This document shows, in pieces, positions 55,853-64,000 of a stretch of DNA of 64,000 nucleotides (position 1 is its first letter; every line of letters begins with the position of its first letter). The DNA lies in contig NZ_BOQE01000001.1 of NCBI RefSeq assembly GCF_023705585.1, positions 943,341 to 1,007,340 on the forward strand. The letters are read 5' to 3'. The translations under genes were made by a program, and so were the position numbers. The notes below the pieces were generated by a model. It saw nothing but the letters and a program-made list of their open reading frames with translations, searched no databases and had not been told where the DNA came from. This DNA comes from Collibacillus ludicampi. Its GTDB lineage: Bacteria > Bacillota > Bacilli > Tumebacillales > BOQE01.

Positions 55853-56052
55853 AAAATTCGCTCTGCGCCTCGCGAGCGAGGCTTCTTGCAGAGCCCATCT
55901 ATCGTCCAATCGTGGCTCTCTTCTGCACGATTCAGTTTTCAAAGAGCGACTGTCGCAACAGCGACTTTCCCAATATACCACCTTGCAATCTGTTTCGCAA
56001 GTGGCAATTTTTGTTTCACTTTTCATCACCGCTCATCGCGGCGACGATTTGT

Positions 56053-56082
56053 ATATTAGCATAACAACGAGAATGGGTTCAA
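56053..56082 (-). promoter_or_regulatory. Likely rRNA operon promoter
   Basis: Minus strand TTGAAC (56077-56082), 18 bases, TGCTAATAT (extended -10; 56053-56058 core), about 200 bases upstream of 16S. The leader 55853-56050 contains hairpins typical of rRNA processing; no gene is seen in 55853-56244. Confidence 0.6.
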
Positions 56083-56244
56083 TCTCATTTTGAAAACAAA
56101 ACAGACCAAAAATCGAATTGATTCATAAATTTTTCAAGAAACGTTCATATTTCTAGGTTTTTTTCTATTATTCCTTATAAATTTTCGTTCATGCCATATA
56201 CCCGTAGACTCATCATATAAAGATAGTAGGAAGGAAGTGATGCT

Positions 56245-56694
56245 ATGAAGATTTTACAAGGTGCGGCTCTTCATAAAAAGATATTATTTACTATTACGAT
56301 CGCTATCATTGTGATCGGTACCAGCGGTTTACTGCTCTTCATCCCTCCATTCTCCATACCTCCGCTGTCCGCTTACTTTCTATTTTTTCATGAGCTTACT
56401 GGCTTGATTGTCATTCTCCCTTTTCTTCTTACTCTCATCATTCACGGAGTACCCAAACGAAAAACACATACAGTTAAAAAATTATACATGTGCACAGGTG
56501 CACTCTGGGGCCTTATTTTTCTTTTTTGCGCTGGGACAGGCGTGTTTGCATATTTTGCTGCCTCACCCCCCTGGTTATACGTTGTACATATCATTTCAGG
56601 AGTGAGCGCGCTGATCCTCTCATTGTTCCATGGATGTCAACACCACCCCGAACAGCATCGACGATCATCTCAAAATGATTTTCACCGTAAGTAA
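56245..56694 (+). CDS. Small four-helix membrane protein with conserved-looking histidines
   Basis: Seen, 149 residues: four hydrophobic segments, with histidines at helix positions (FFHELTG, IIHGVP, VVHIISGVSALILSLFHGCQ) and a His-rich tail HHPEQHRR. The pattern resembles small cytochrome-b561-like or DUF4405 proteins, but heme binding is only a suggestion. AGGAAGTG precedes the ATG. Stand-alone gene. Confidence 0.65.
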   Translation: MKILQGAALHKKILFTITIAIIVIGTSGLLLFIPPFSIPPLSAYFLFFHELTGLIVILPFLLTLIIHGVPKRKTHTVKKLYMCTGALWGLIFLFCAGTGVFAYFAASPPWLYVVHIISGVSALILSLFHGCQHHPEQHRRSSQNDFHRK

Positions 56695-56918
56695 GTTACA
56701 CAAAATGTGAGACTTCCATTACAATCTGCTCGATTCATCGGATACACTTCGGATACGCTTGGAATGCAAACATTTTTCTGTGTCATGGAAGAATGAGGTG
56801 ATTCTGAGAGATTGCCTTCCATATAATGAAATGACCGTTTCTAAATCAAACGATAGCTCTGCAACAAACCCTTGCAAGCGAAACACTTGCTACCCCAAAA
56901 AAAGCAGGAGGGGATCCT

Positions 56919-57269
56919 ATGCTTTCCTACGAAGAAAAGCAGGCTCGCACGTGGGGGATGCTTTGCCACCTTTCTGCATTAGCCGGTTATTTCATCCCAT
57001 TCGGACATCTCTTGGGCCCTCTGATCATTTGGTTGATCAAAAAAGACGAATATCTTTTCGTCGATGATCAGGGTAAAGAATCGCTTAATTTTCAACTTAC
57101 CCTGACCCTTTATACCATCATTTCAAGCATTCTGTGCATATTACTGATCGGTTTTGTACTCTTGTTGGTTCTTTTTCTCGCGGAACTTATACTGGTGATC
57201 ATCGCTTCTGTCCAAGCAAACCATGGTGAAAAGTATCGCTATCCTTTAACGATACGATTTATAAAGTAA
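56919..57269 (+). CDS. DUF4870 family membrane protein
   Basis: Seen, 116 residues: WGMLCHLSALAGYFIPFGHL, GPLIIWLIKKDEYLFVDDQG, KESLNFQLTLTLYTIISSIL, then a helix pair and ANHGEKYRYPLTIRFIK. Standard DUF4870 layout; function unknown. AGCAGGAGGGG precedes the ATG and a GC-rich terminator follows. Confidence 0.9.
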   Translation: MLSYEEKQARTWGMLCHLSALAGYFIPFGHLLGPLIIWLIKKDEYLFVDDQGKESLNFQLTLTLYTIISSILCILLIGFVLLLVLFLAELILVIIASVQANHGEKYRYPLTIRFIK

Positions 57270-57284
57270 TCCTTGAAAAACCGA

Positions 57285-57305
57285 GGGCCGGAGTCTCCGG
57301 CCCTT
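57285..57305 (+). terminator. Terminator-like hairpin after DUF4870 gene
   Basis: GGGCCGGAG, one base, CTCCGGCCC followed by TTGT; 9-bp stem between convergent genes. Confidence 0.6.
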
Positions 57306-57332
57306 GTATGTGTGAAAAAATCACTTGCCTGG

Positions 57333-57881
57333 TTATTCCAAATTACTGTGCCGCACAAATGCAGCCCTGTTGTCAACTTCGTGCATTTGGGCATAGCGCA
57401 AGCAAATCGCGTCAAATACAATGTGCGCACATTGATCAAACAAGGAGCCGAGGGGCTGGACACTCTCCGTTTCCCCTTGACGCCTGAATTTCGTGGCCGC
57501 AGGGACGTGCAAGACAAAAGTGGCAAGACTCGCCAACTCGGACGTTTTGTCCGTTGTGAGCGCGAGTATCGGGCATCCGAGATCCCGGGCCTTTTGTGCG
57601 ACCATGAGCACACTTTTTGTCGTGCCGGAACCGGAGATCGCGACAAGTACATCCCCTGCTTTCATGGAGGGAGTAATCGTCTCTCCAACCACATAAACCG
57701 TAGCCCCCAAATGCATCAGACGCATCGCAAATGATTTGCCCATGAGCCCGGAACGGCCTTCCCCGACGACGAAGATGCGCTTTCCTGCTTGCAAATCCGC
57801 TGCAAACAGTCCGATATCTCCTGCATCCACATGAGTCAGGACAGACTGTACTTCCTTCAAAATCGTCAGGATCTCATTCAC
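57333..57881 (-). CDS. hxlB: 6-phospho-3-hexuloisomerase (SIS domain)
   Basis: Isomerises D-arabino-3-hexulose 6-phosphate to fructose 6-phosphate (ribulose monophosphate pathway). Seen, 182 residues: FVVGEGRSGLMGKSFAMRLMHLG, ISGSGTTKSVLMVAQKARDLG, and FEDAICLRYAQMHEV-like FDAICLRYAQMHEVDNRAAFV. The start overlaps the synthase stop by 8 bases. The usual formaldehyde-fixation partner hxlA is adjacent, but so is a sugar-acid-type permease and LacI regulator. Confidence 0.92.
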   Translation of the reverse strand: MNEILTILKEVQSVLTHVDAGDIGLFAADLQAGKRIFVVGEGRSGLMGKSFAMRLMHLGATVYVVGETITPSMKAGDVLVAISGSGTTKSVLMVAQKARDLGCPILALTTDKTSELASLATFVLHVPAATKFRRQGETESVQPLGSLFDQCAHIVFDAICLRYAQMHEVDNRAAFVRHSNLE

Positions 57882-58530
57882 AAAGCATTTCTCCTTTCAA
57901 AGCATCCGCCGTTTCACGAATCTTTCGGGCTTGTGCAACAGGATCTTCGGCATTCGTAATAGCAGAGCCGATGATTACCACATACGGTTTTACGCGCGAA
58001 AGTGCAAATAAATCATCGGCCGTTATCCCGCCTGCCAGTGCCAGCCGCGGACCGTCTGTACCTATACGTTGTATTTGAGTCAACCACTCGAGCGACTGTC
58101 TTTCCCCCGCAATCTCTTGTTGATCTTTGCTGACATGGGCACACAGGATCGCTTCTTTATAACGGTAAATACTCTCCAAGTGCGGAACAGGCGTATTGAG
58201 CAAATCTACCATTACGCGCTTTCCTCGTTGAGCGGCGACTTCCATGCACACATCGATCGTAACGGTGGGTGCAGCCCCCATCACGGTGGCAACGTCCGCC
58301 CCTGAAGCATAACAAAGGTCGAACTCATAACGGGCGTTATCAAATGTTTTCATATCGGCTACAATCGTTTTGTCAGGGAACGCTTCACGCAGGGCCTTGA
58401 TACTTTCCATGCCAAATTCTTTGATGAGTGAGGTACCCACTTCCATCCAGTCCACATACTCTCTCACCCGTTGACCCAACTGGATGGCTTCATCGATCGT
58501 CATGCGGTCGAACGCGAGTTGGATCATCAT
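57874..58530 (-). CDS. hxlA: 3-hexulose-6-phosphate synthase
   Basis: Condenses formaldehyde with ribulose 5-phosphate, or runs in reverse. Seen, 218 residues: OMP-decarboxylase-like barrel with IQLAFDRMTIDEA, EVGTSLIKEFGM, the metal motif ADMKTFDNARYEFDL, and LAGGITADDL. ADMKT... rather than ADGKIAD favours hexulose-phosphate synthase over ketogulonate-phosphate decarboxylase. It follows the MFS permease stop by two bases. Part of a LacI-controlled cluster. Confidence 0.88.
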   Translation of the reverse strand: MMIQLAFDRMTIDEAIQLGQRVREYVDWMEVGTSLIKEFGMESIKALREAFPDKTIVADMKTFDNARYEFDLCYASGADVATVMGAAPTVTIDVCMEVAAQRGKRVMVDLLNTPVPHLESIYRYKEAILCAHVSKDQQEIAGERQSLEWLTQIQRIGTDGPRLALAGGITADDLFALSRVKPYVVIIGSAITNAEDPVAQARKIRETADALKGEMLCE

Positions 58531-58532
58531 AA

Positions 58533-59813
58533 TTATGCCTGCACCTTCCGTTCTAATGGAATATGAGACGATGTTTTGACGGCAATCGTCAAAAGGACAG
58601 ACAAGAGCAAAGATCCTGCCATAAAAATATAGGATGCACCCGGACCGCCCGTCAAACCGTTAAGATATCCCACGACATACGCCCCCACAAACGATCCCAA
58701 GGCTCCCATGCTGTTGATTAAAGCCTTTGCGGCACCCGCTACGTTACGCGGCATGATTTCAGGAACGATGGCGAAGAAAGGACCATAAGGAGCATACATC
58801 GCCCCACCCGCGATAACCAGCAAGACAAATGATAGCCAGAAATTCGATGTACCGATCGCGTACGATGCGTAAAACGCGAGAGCACCTATCAATAGGAAGG
58901 GCCAGACAAACGCTTTGCGATTCAATGTACGGTCCGAGTAATACGAACAGATGACCATGAGAAGCACCGCCAAGACATAGGGAACCGAAGAAAGCCAGCC
59001 CGTCGCTACGATCCCGATATGGGAAGCGGCCTTAATGATCGAAGGCAACCAAATGACAAATCCGTAAACACCGATGCTCCAAAAAAAGTACTGTAACGAT
59101 AGCAAAATCACTTTGTTCGATTTGAATGCTTCCCTATAATTCTTGACCGGCTGTATCGCTAATTGTTCCTGCTGGAGCGCCATTTCGATCTCCTGTTTTT
59201 CCACTTGGGCAAGCCATTTTGCATCCTTCGGGTGATCATCGACTAACATCCACCAAATAAATGCCCAGAGAACCGCCGGGAGCCCTTCCAGGATAAACAT
59301 CCAACGCCAACCGAACGCTTGCAGCAAATAGCCGGAGACTACCGACATCCAAAGCACGGTGACCGGATTCCCCAAGATCAAAAACGTATTGGCGCGAGAA
59401 CGTTCCTGTTTCGTGAACCAATGGCTCAAATATACGAGCATCGCCGGCATGACAACACTTTCAACAACCCCCAGCAAAAAACGGACGATGAATAATACCG
59501 AAATGTTTGAGATAAAACCGGTAGCCGATGCAAGTACACCCCATAGAATCAAACTCCAGAAGATCAATTTCTTGGCGCTCCTCTTTTCCGCGTAATGAGC
59601 CCCCGGAATTTGAAAGAAAAAATACCCAAGGAAAAAGAGAGCGCCCAACAATGAGGAGACCCCTTGTGTAATATGCAACTCTTTCGCCATTCCTCCAGCG
59701 GCGCCAAATCCGTAATTCGCACGGTCAAGGTAAGCCAGACTGTACGTGATAAATACGATGGGAACCAGACGTATCCAGCGTCCAGGAGCCAATTTGACTT
59801 GCTCTTTTTCCAT
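58533..59813 (-). CDS. MFS transporter, anion:cation symporter family
   Basis: Start at 59813 with AAAGGAGTG eight bases ahead (GTG at 59822 possible). Seen, 426 residues, 12 hydrophobic segments: TYSLAYLDRANYGFGAAGGM (helix 1 signature of the family), FFFQIPGAHYAEKRSAKK, WFTKQERSRANTFLILGNPV. Relatives carry hexuronates, glucarate, phthalate and similar acids. First gene of the MFS-hxlA-hxlB operon, so it probably imports the compound whose breakdown needs these enzymes. Confidence 0.88.
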   Translation of the reverse strand: MEKEQVKLAPGRWIRLVPIVFITYSLAYLDRANYGFGAAGGMAKELHITQGVSSLLGALFFLGYFFFQIPGAHYAEKRSAKKLIFWSLILWGVLASATGFISNISVLFIVRFLLGVVESVVMPAMLVYLSHWFTKQERSRANTFLILGNPVTVLWMSVVSGYLLQAFGWRWMFILEGLPAVLWAFIWWMLVDDHPKDAKWLAQVEKQEIEMALQQEQLAIQPVKNYREAFKSNKVILLSLQYFFWSIGVYGFVIWLPSIIKAASHIGIVATGWLSSVPYVLAVLLMVICSYYSDRTLNRKAFVWPFLLIGALAFYASYAIGTSNFWLSFVLLVIAGGAMYAPYGPFFAIVPEIMPRNVAGAAKALINSMGALGSFVGAYVVGYLNGLTGGPGASYIFMAGSLLLSVLLTIAVKTSSHIPLERKVQA

Positions 59814-60181
59814 TCCACTCACTCCTTTGCATACATAAAAGAATCGAATTCCTCTCCATCGGTGACCTTACATATCGCTAGATCTCGTCACCGCCGATAC
59901 ATCGCCCGTATGTCCAGCCGGACTGCTTTCGTTAAACACATGCCATTCAAGCAAAACACGGATGATTCTGATCGTCCAGCTTGATGGCAACCGATCTCAC
60001 CCCCTTATTCCAGGAAAATGTCTATATCAGCGGTCGGTTCGATCCGATGGATTTCCCTTCCGCAACTCCTGGCAAAACCGAATGGTACAGTAGCAGAAAT
60101 CTGTTCGATTCCACATGATGAAACCGTTTCCATCAAAGCTCTGAAATGAGTCGCCATCATGGCGACAGCAACTCAGAATGA
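59814..60181. other. Control region between lacI-type gene and MFS operon
   Basis: No gene is seen. It holds a LacI-family operator candidate TGAAACCGTTTCCA (60119-60132) and a perfect hairpin GTCGCCATcATGGCGAC (60150-60166) just after the LacI gene stop, which may end that transcript. No convincing -35/-10 pair was identified. Confidence 0.5.
60119..60132. promoter_or_regulatory. LacI-family operator candidate
   Basis: TGAAACCGTTTCCA, near-palindromic around a central CG, similar to the two copies upstream of the regulator gene at 61323 and 61336. Confidence 0.55.
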
Positions 60182-61255
60182 TTATATGGACTTCGTAGTC
60201 GCGGATGATCCGTTCCCGTCCGGTTTTGAGCTGGACGGTGTGGAACCACGAACGATCAACTGACCCGACAAGGAAATCTGGCGTGCGGGAGTATCATCTC
60301 CTTCCAAGCGCTGTAACACGCGTTCCATGGCGGTAACCCCAATCTCATACGTCGGCTGGGCAATCGTTGTGATTCCGGGTCCCACAACGGGCGCCCAATC
60401 CAGATCGTCAAAACCTAATACAGAGATATCTTCTGGAATCTGCAAGCCTTTTTTTCGCAATTCTAAAATCAACTGTAACAAGATGACTCCGTTTGCCGCG
60501 AACAGGACACGCGATTGGTCTTGAGAACTGTGAACGAATGCGTCCAGCTTCTTCTCCAACTGCTTCTCGCTACGCAGGTCGATCTCATAAATATCCGATA
60601 CACTACAATGGCCGTACCGACGAAGGACGTTTTGAAAAGAAATCAAACGTTCCATACGTGAACTGATTCCATCGATCGGTTCGCTAAAAAAAGCGATTCT
60701 TTCATACCCTTGTTCCACCAAATAATGAACGGCCTCCGCTGTCGCCTGTTCATTATCGACCCCCACCGTATCGAATCCCAACTCGGGGACTTTACGATCG
60801 ACCAGTACCACAGGGGTATGCTCGGCGGCTAACTGGTGGAGGAACTCATTGTTTTGTCCGGTCGTATTGATGATGAGCCCGTCGATCCTCTGTGCTTGCA
60901 ACATGAAAATGTATTCCCGTTCTTTCGCGGGATCGTTATCCGTATTACAAACCATCAAGCTGTACCCATGACGTTTGCAGACATCCTCTGCTCCGCGAAG
61001 AATTGCGGTGGAAAACGGATTCGTGATATCGGCAACCACAATGCCGATCAAATGACTCCTATCTCGCTTCAATCCGCTTGCCATCCGATTGGGGCGGTAA
61101 TCCAGAGCGATGATAGCCTCTTGAATACGCTTGAGTGTTTGCTCCGCTAAAGCTTCGTAGTGGCCGTTCAAATAGCGTGACACGGTCGTTTTGGAAACGC
61201 CGGCTCTCCTTGCTACATGATCGATCGTTATGCGTTTACGCGCATCTTGTTTCAT
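60182..61255 (-). CDS. LacI-family transcriptional regulator
   Basis: Seen, 357 residues: helix-turn-helix ITIDHVARRAGVSKTTVSRYLNG, hinge helix RPNRMASGLKRDRSHLIGIV, and a periplasmic-binding-protein-like sensor domain (FDTVGVDNEQATAEAVHYLV, FDDLDWAPVVGPGITTIAQP). Operators with the same core occur at its own promoter and upstream of the MFS-hxlAB operon. The effector would be the imported sugar or acid, or a phosphorylated derivative. Confidence 0.94.
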   Translation of the reverse strand: MKQDARKRITIDHVARRAGVSKTTVSRYLNGHYEALAEQTLKRIQEAIIALDYRPNRMASGLKRDRSHLIGIVVADITNPFSTAILRGAEDVCKRHGYSLMVCNTDNDPAKEREYIFMLQAQRIDGLIINTTGQNNEFLHQLAAEHTPVVLVDRKVPELGFDTVGVDNEQATAEAVHYLVEQGYERIAFFSEPIDGISSRMERLISFQNVLRRYGHCSVSDIYEIDLRSEKQLEKKLDAFVHSSQDQSRVLFAANGVILLQLILELRKKGLQIPEDISVLGFDDLDWAPVVGPGITTIAQPTYEIGVTAMERVLQRLEGDDTPARQISLSGQLIVRGSTPSSSKPDGNGSSATTKSI

Positions 61256-61322
61256 TTCTCAACAACCTTTTCCCGAGTGATGAGACAACATTGTAAATCT
61301 GTATGCTGGTTGGCGCATGCGA

Positions 61323-61349
61323 TGAAATCGGTTTCTGAAATCGGTTCCA
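61323..61349. promoter_or_regulatory. Tandem LacI-family operators upstream of the regulator gene
   Basis: TGAAATCGGTTTCT (61323-61336) directly followed by TGAAATCGGTTCCA (61336-61349), sharing a base. Placement about 70 bases upstream of the ATG suggests autoregulation. Confidence 0.6.
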
Positions 61350-61476
61350 TCGATGTGACTTTAGAATATCACATCCGATATCCGTGTCAAGGGGCAGTTC
61401 TTTTTTCACTTTCTGCTGAATCTGTGGTAAAGTGAAGATAAAATACAATGGCAGCATTTAAGAAGGGAAAGAGCCC

Positions 61477-61923
61477 ATGACCGACGTTGAAGCATATCTG
61501 AGTAAACTGCGGGCGCAAGGATTCAAACTGACAGGCAAGCGCCGTGCGATCGTTGAAGTGCTGTTGCGGGAAGACCGTTACATTACGGCGAAAGATCTCA
61601 TGGAAGCTTTGAAAGAGTCTTATCCAAGCCTCTCCCTTGATACCGTTTATCGTAACTTGAATATGCTGAAAGAGGCTCATATCATAGAGGAATCGGAGTA
61701 CGGAGAAGGCGGGTCGCGATATCGTATCCGTTGCTCTACAGACCATCACCACCATCTTGTTTGTATACGCTGCGGTAAGACGGAAGCGCTGGAAGATTGT
61801 CCGATGGACATCCTCGCCCATGTTCCTGAAGGTTATCAGGTGGTGGGACACCGCTTCGAAGTTCTAGGCTATTGTCCGGGTTGTACAGACGATCTTTCCT
61901 CCAAAGGAGGAAGAGAAGTTTGA
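61477..61923 (+). CDS. Fur-family metalloregulator
   Basis: Seen, 148 residues: FKLTGKRRAIVEVLLREDRY, LSLDTVYRNLNMLKEAHIIE (DNA-binding helix), CSTDHHHHLVCIRCGKTEAL (regulatory histidines and first CxxC), and LGYCPGCTDD (second CxxC). The paired CxxC motifs bind structural zinc. Fur, Zur and PerR cannot be separated securely; the spacing and the HHHH cluster lean to Fur or Zur. GAAGGGAAAGAG precedes the ATG. Confidence 0.92.
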   Translation: MTDVEAYLSKLRAQGFKLTGKRRAIVEVLLREDRYITAKDLMEALKESYPSLSLDTVYRNLNMLKEAHIIEESEYGEGGSRYRIRCSTDHHHHLVCIRCGKTEALEDCPMDILAHVPEGYQVVGHRFEVLGYCPGCTDDLSSKGGREV

Positions 61924-61929
61924 GACTTC

Positions 61930-62340
61930 CACAATATACGGAGTGGCTTTTGGGTGGATGATATCGCTTTGCAACGCTGAGGTGAGTGGAAGGTCGTCCC
62001 GTTTCCATTTTGGCCGTTAACGGGGTATATGCTTAGCGCGTAATTGCGAATTTGGAGGTCGCCTCGCTTCCTTTAGAACGTTCAAGGTGCAAATGCTTTG
62101 CGTGAGAAAGCGACCTTGGAGGTCGTCTCGCAACATTTGATCATTATTCTTTGCGAGACGACCTCCACGGAGCATGAGCGCAAAGCATTTGCCCCATACG
62201 ACGACCTCCACGGAGCGCGAACGCAAAGCATATACCCGCTGAGACGACCTCCACGGAGCGCGAACGCAAAGCATATACCCGCTGAGACGACCTCCACGGA
62301 GCGCGAACGCAAAGCATACGCCCGCCAAACTACAGATTTT
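61930..62340. repeat. Dispersed intergenic repeat, largest copy, with internal tandem array
   Basis: Reverse orientation of the 42926-43160 element: starts GGAGTGGCTTTTGGGTGGAT, ends GCATACGCCCGCCAAACTA. Contains a perfect 16-bp inverted repeat (62118-62133 and 62151-62166, GGAGGTCGTCTCGCAA) and the tandem array at 62157-62328. No gene is seen here. Confidence 0.8.
62157..62328. repeat. Four tandem 43-bp units
   Basis: Units begin at 62157, 62200, 62243 and 62286 with GACGACCTCCACGGAGCRYG; the middle two are nearly identical and the outer two diverge at their ends. Confidence 0.9.
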
Positions 62341-62345
62341 CAAAG

Positions 62346-62377
62346 AAAATGCCGTTCATCCAGGAACGGCATTTTTG
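62346..62377. terminator. Bidirectional terminator between fur-type gene and ligA
   Basis: AAAATGCCGTTC, six bases, GAACGGCATTTTT: strong stem with A/T tracts on both sides. Confidence 0.8.
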
Positions 62378-62468
62378 TTCATTCGTTATCTGTTCGCGTA
62401 ATGTACACGGCATTGGCTGTTTGCAAACGTGTCGTTTGAAAATCTCCCGAATCGAAAGCGCCCGGTAT

Positions 62469-64000
<1,532 letters not shown>

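Noticed and set aside
57874-58530. 3-keto-L-gulonate-6-phosphate decarboxylase as identity of the hxlA-like gene
   Set aside because: The metal motif reads ADMKTFDNARYE rather than ADGKIAD, and the adjacent SIS isomerase fits hexulose-phosphate synthase.
62157-62328. Tandem 43-bp units as a CRISPR array
   Set aside because: Units are directly adjacent without unique spacers, and there are no cas genes.

Overview
The window looks like chromosomal DNA from a spore-former-type member of Bacillota (class Bacilli, perhaps near Alicyclobacillaceae). The evidence is strong AGGAGG-type ribosome sites, a Gram-positive style arginine operon, a CotA-like laccase, a YitT protein, a YrzI-like small protein and the rRNA operon. 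Genus cannot be fixed by reading alone. Most genes lie on the minus strand.

Region 1-24 kb is an accessory catabolic block organised by sigma-54. A minus-strand operon encodes a ferredoxin/BFD protein, a divergent LarA-family (nickel-pincer) enzyme, a NadC/ModD-like phosphoribosyltransferase, a MoaB/CinA-like domain protein, 2-oxopent-4-enoate hydratase, acetaldehyde dehydrogenase, 4-hydroxy-2-oxovalerate aldolase, LarE, a sigma-54 activator and a NiCoT nickel permease (cut by the window edge). A LarC homologue is divergent. Both directions carry good -24/-12 promoters around a shared palindromic region. Further sigma-54 promoters precede an MFS/aldehyde dehydrogenase/Fe-alcohol dehydrogenase/R2lox operon and a lactate-permease-family gene. 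A UbiD decarboxylase, a sodium:solute symporter, a Crp/Fnr regulator and a frameshifted Zn-alcohol dehydrogenase lie inside the block. I read it as a nickel-pincer-dependent catabolic regulon that ends in pyruvate and acetyl-CoA, without any ring-cleavage dioxygenase and without LarB in the window.

Region 24-32 kb holds an ArgA-like acetyltransferase, a pyruvate-oxidase-like ThDP enzyme, a cluster of tiny genes and argCJBD under an ArgR-box promoter. Region 32-43 kb holds a CotA-type multicopper oxidase, a HxlR/quinone-reductase stress module, a DUF488 gene inside a small duplication, a glutamate-synthase-domain operon, a type III polyketide synthase with its methyltransferase partner, a TetR module and two gene relics (aldo/keto reductase, CydD).

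Region 43-49 kb is a ketone-body type operon (CoA-transferase subunits, 3-hydroxybutyrate dehydrogenase, GntP permease) with its own sigma-54 activator and promoter. The CoA-transferase A subunit carries a one-base frameshift. Region 49-56 kb has a CuA-type lipoprotein, a YitT protein and a minus-strand rRNA operon (16S-23S-tRNA-Glu-tRNA-Asn-5S) whose 23S gene has a large helix-45 insertion. Region 56-64 kb has small membrane proteins, hexulose-phosphate synthase/isomerase with an MFS permease and a LacI regulator, a Fur-family regulator, a dispersed repeat with 43-bp tandem units, and the 3' part of ligA.
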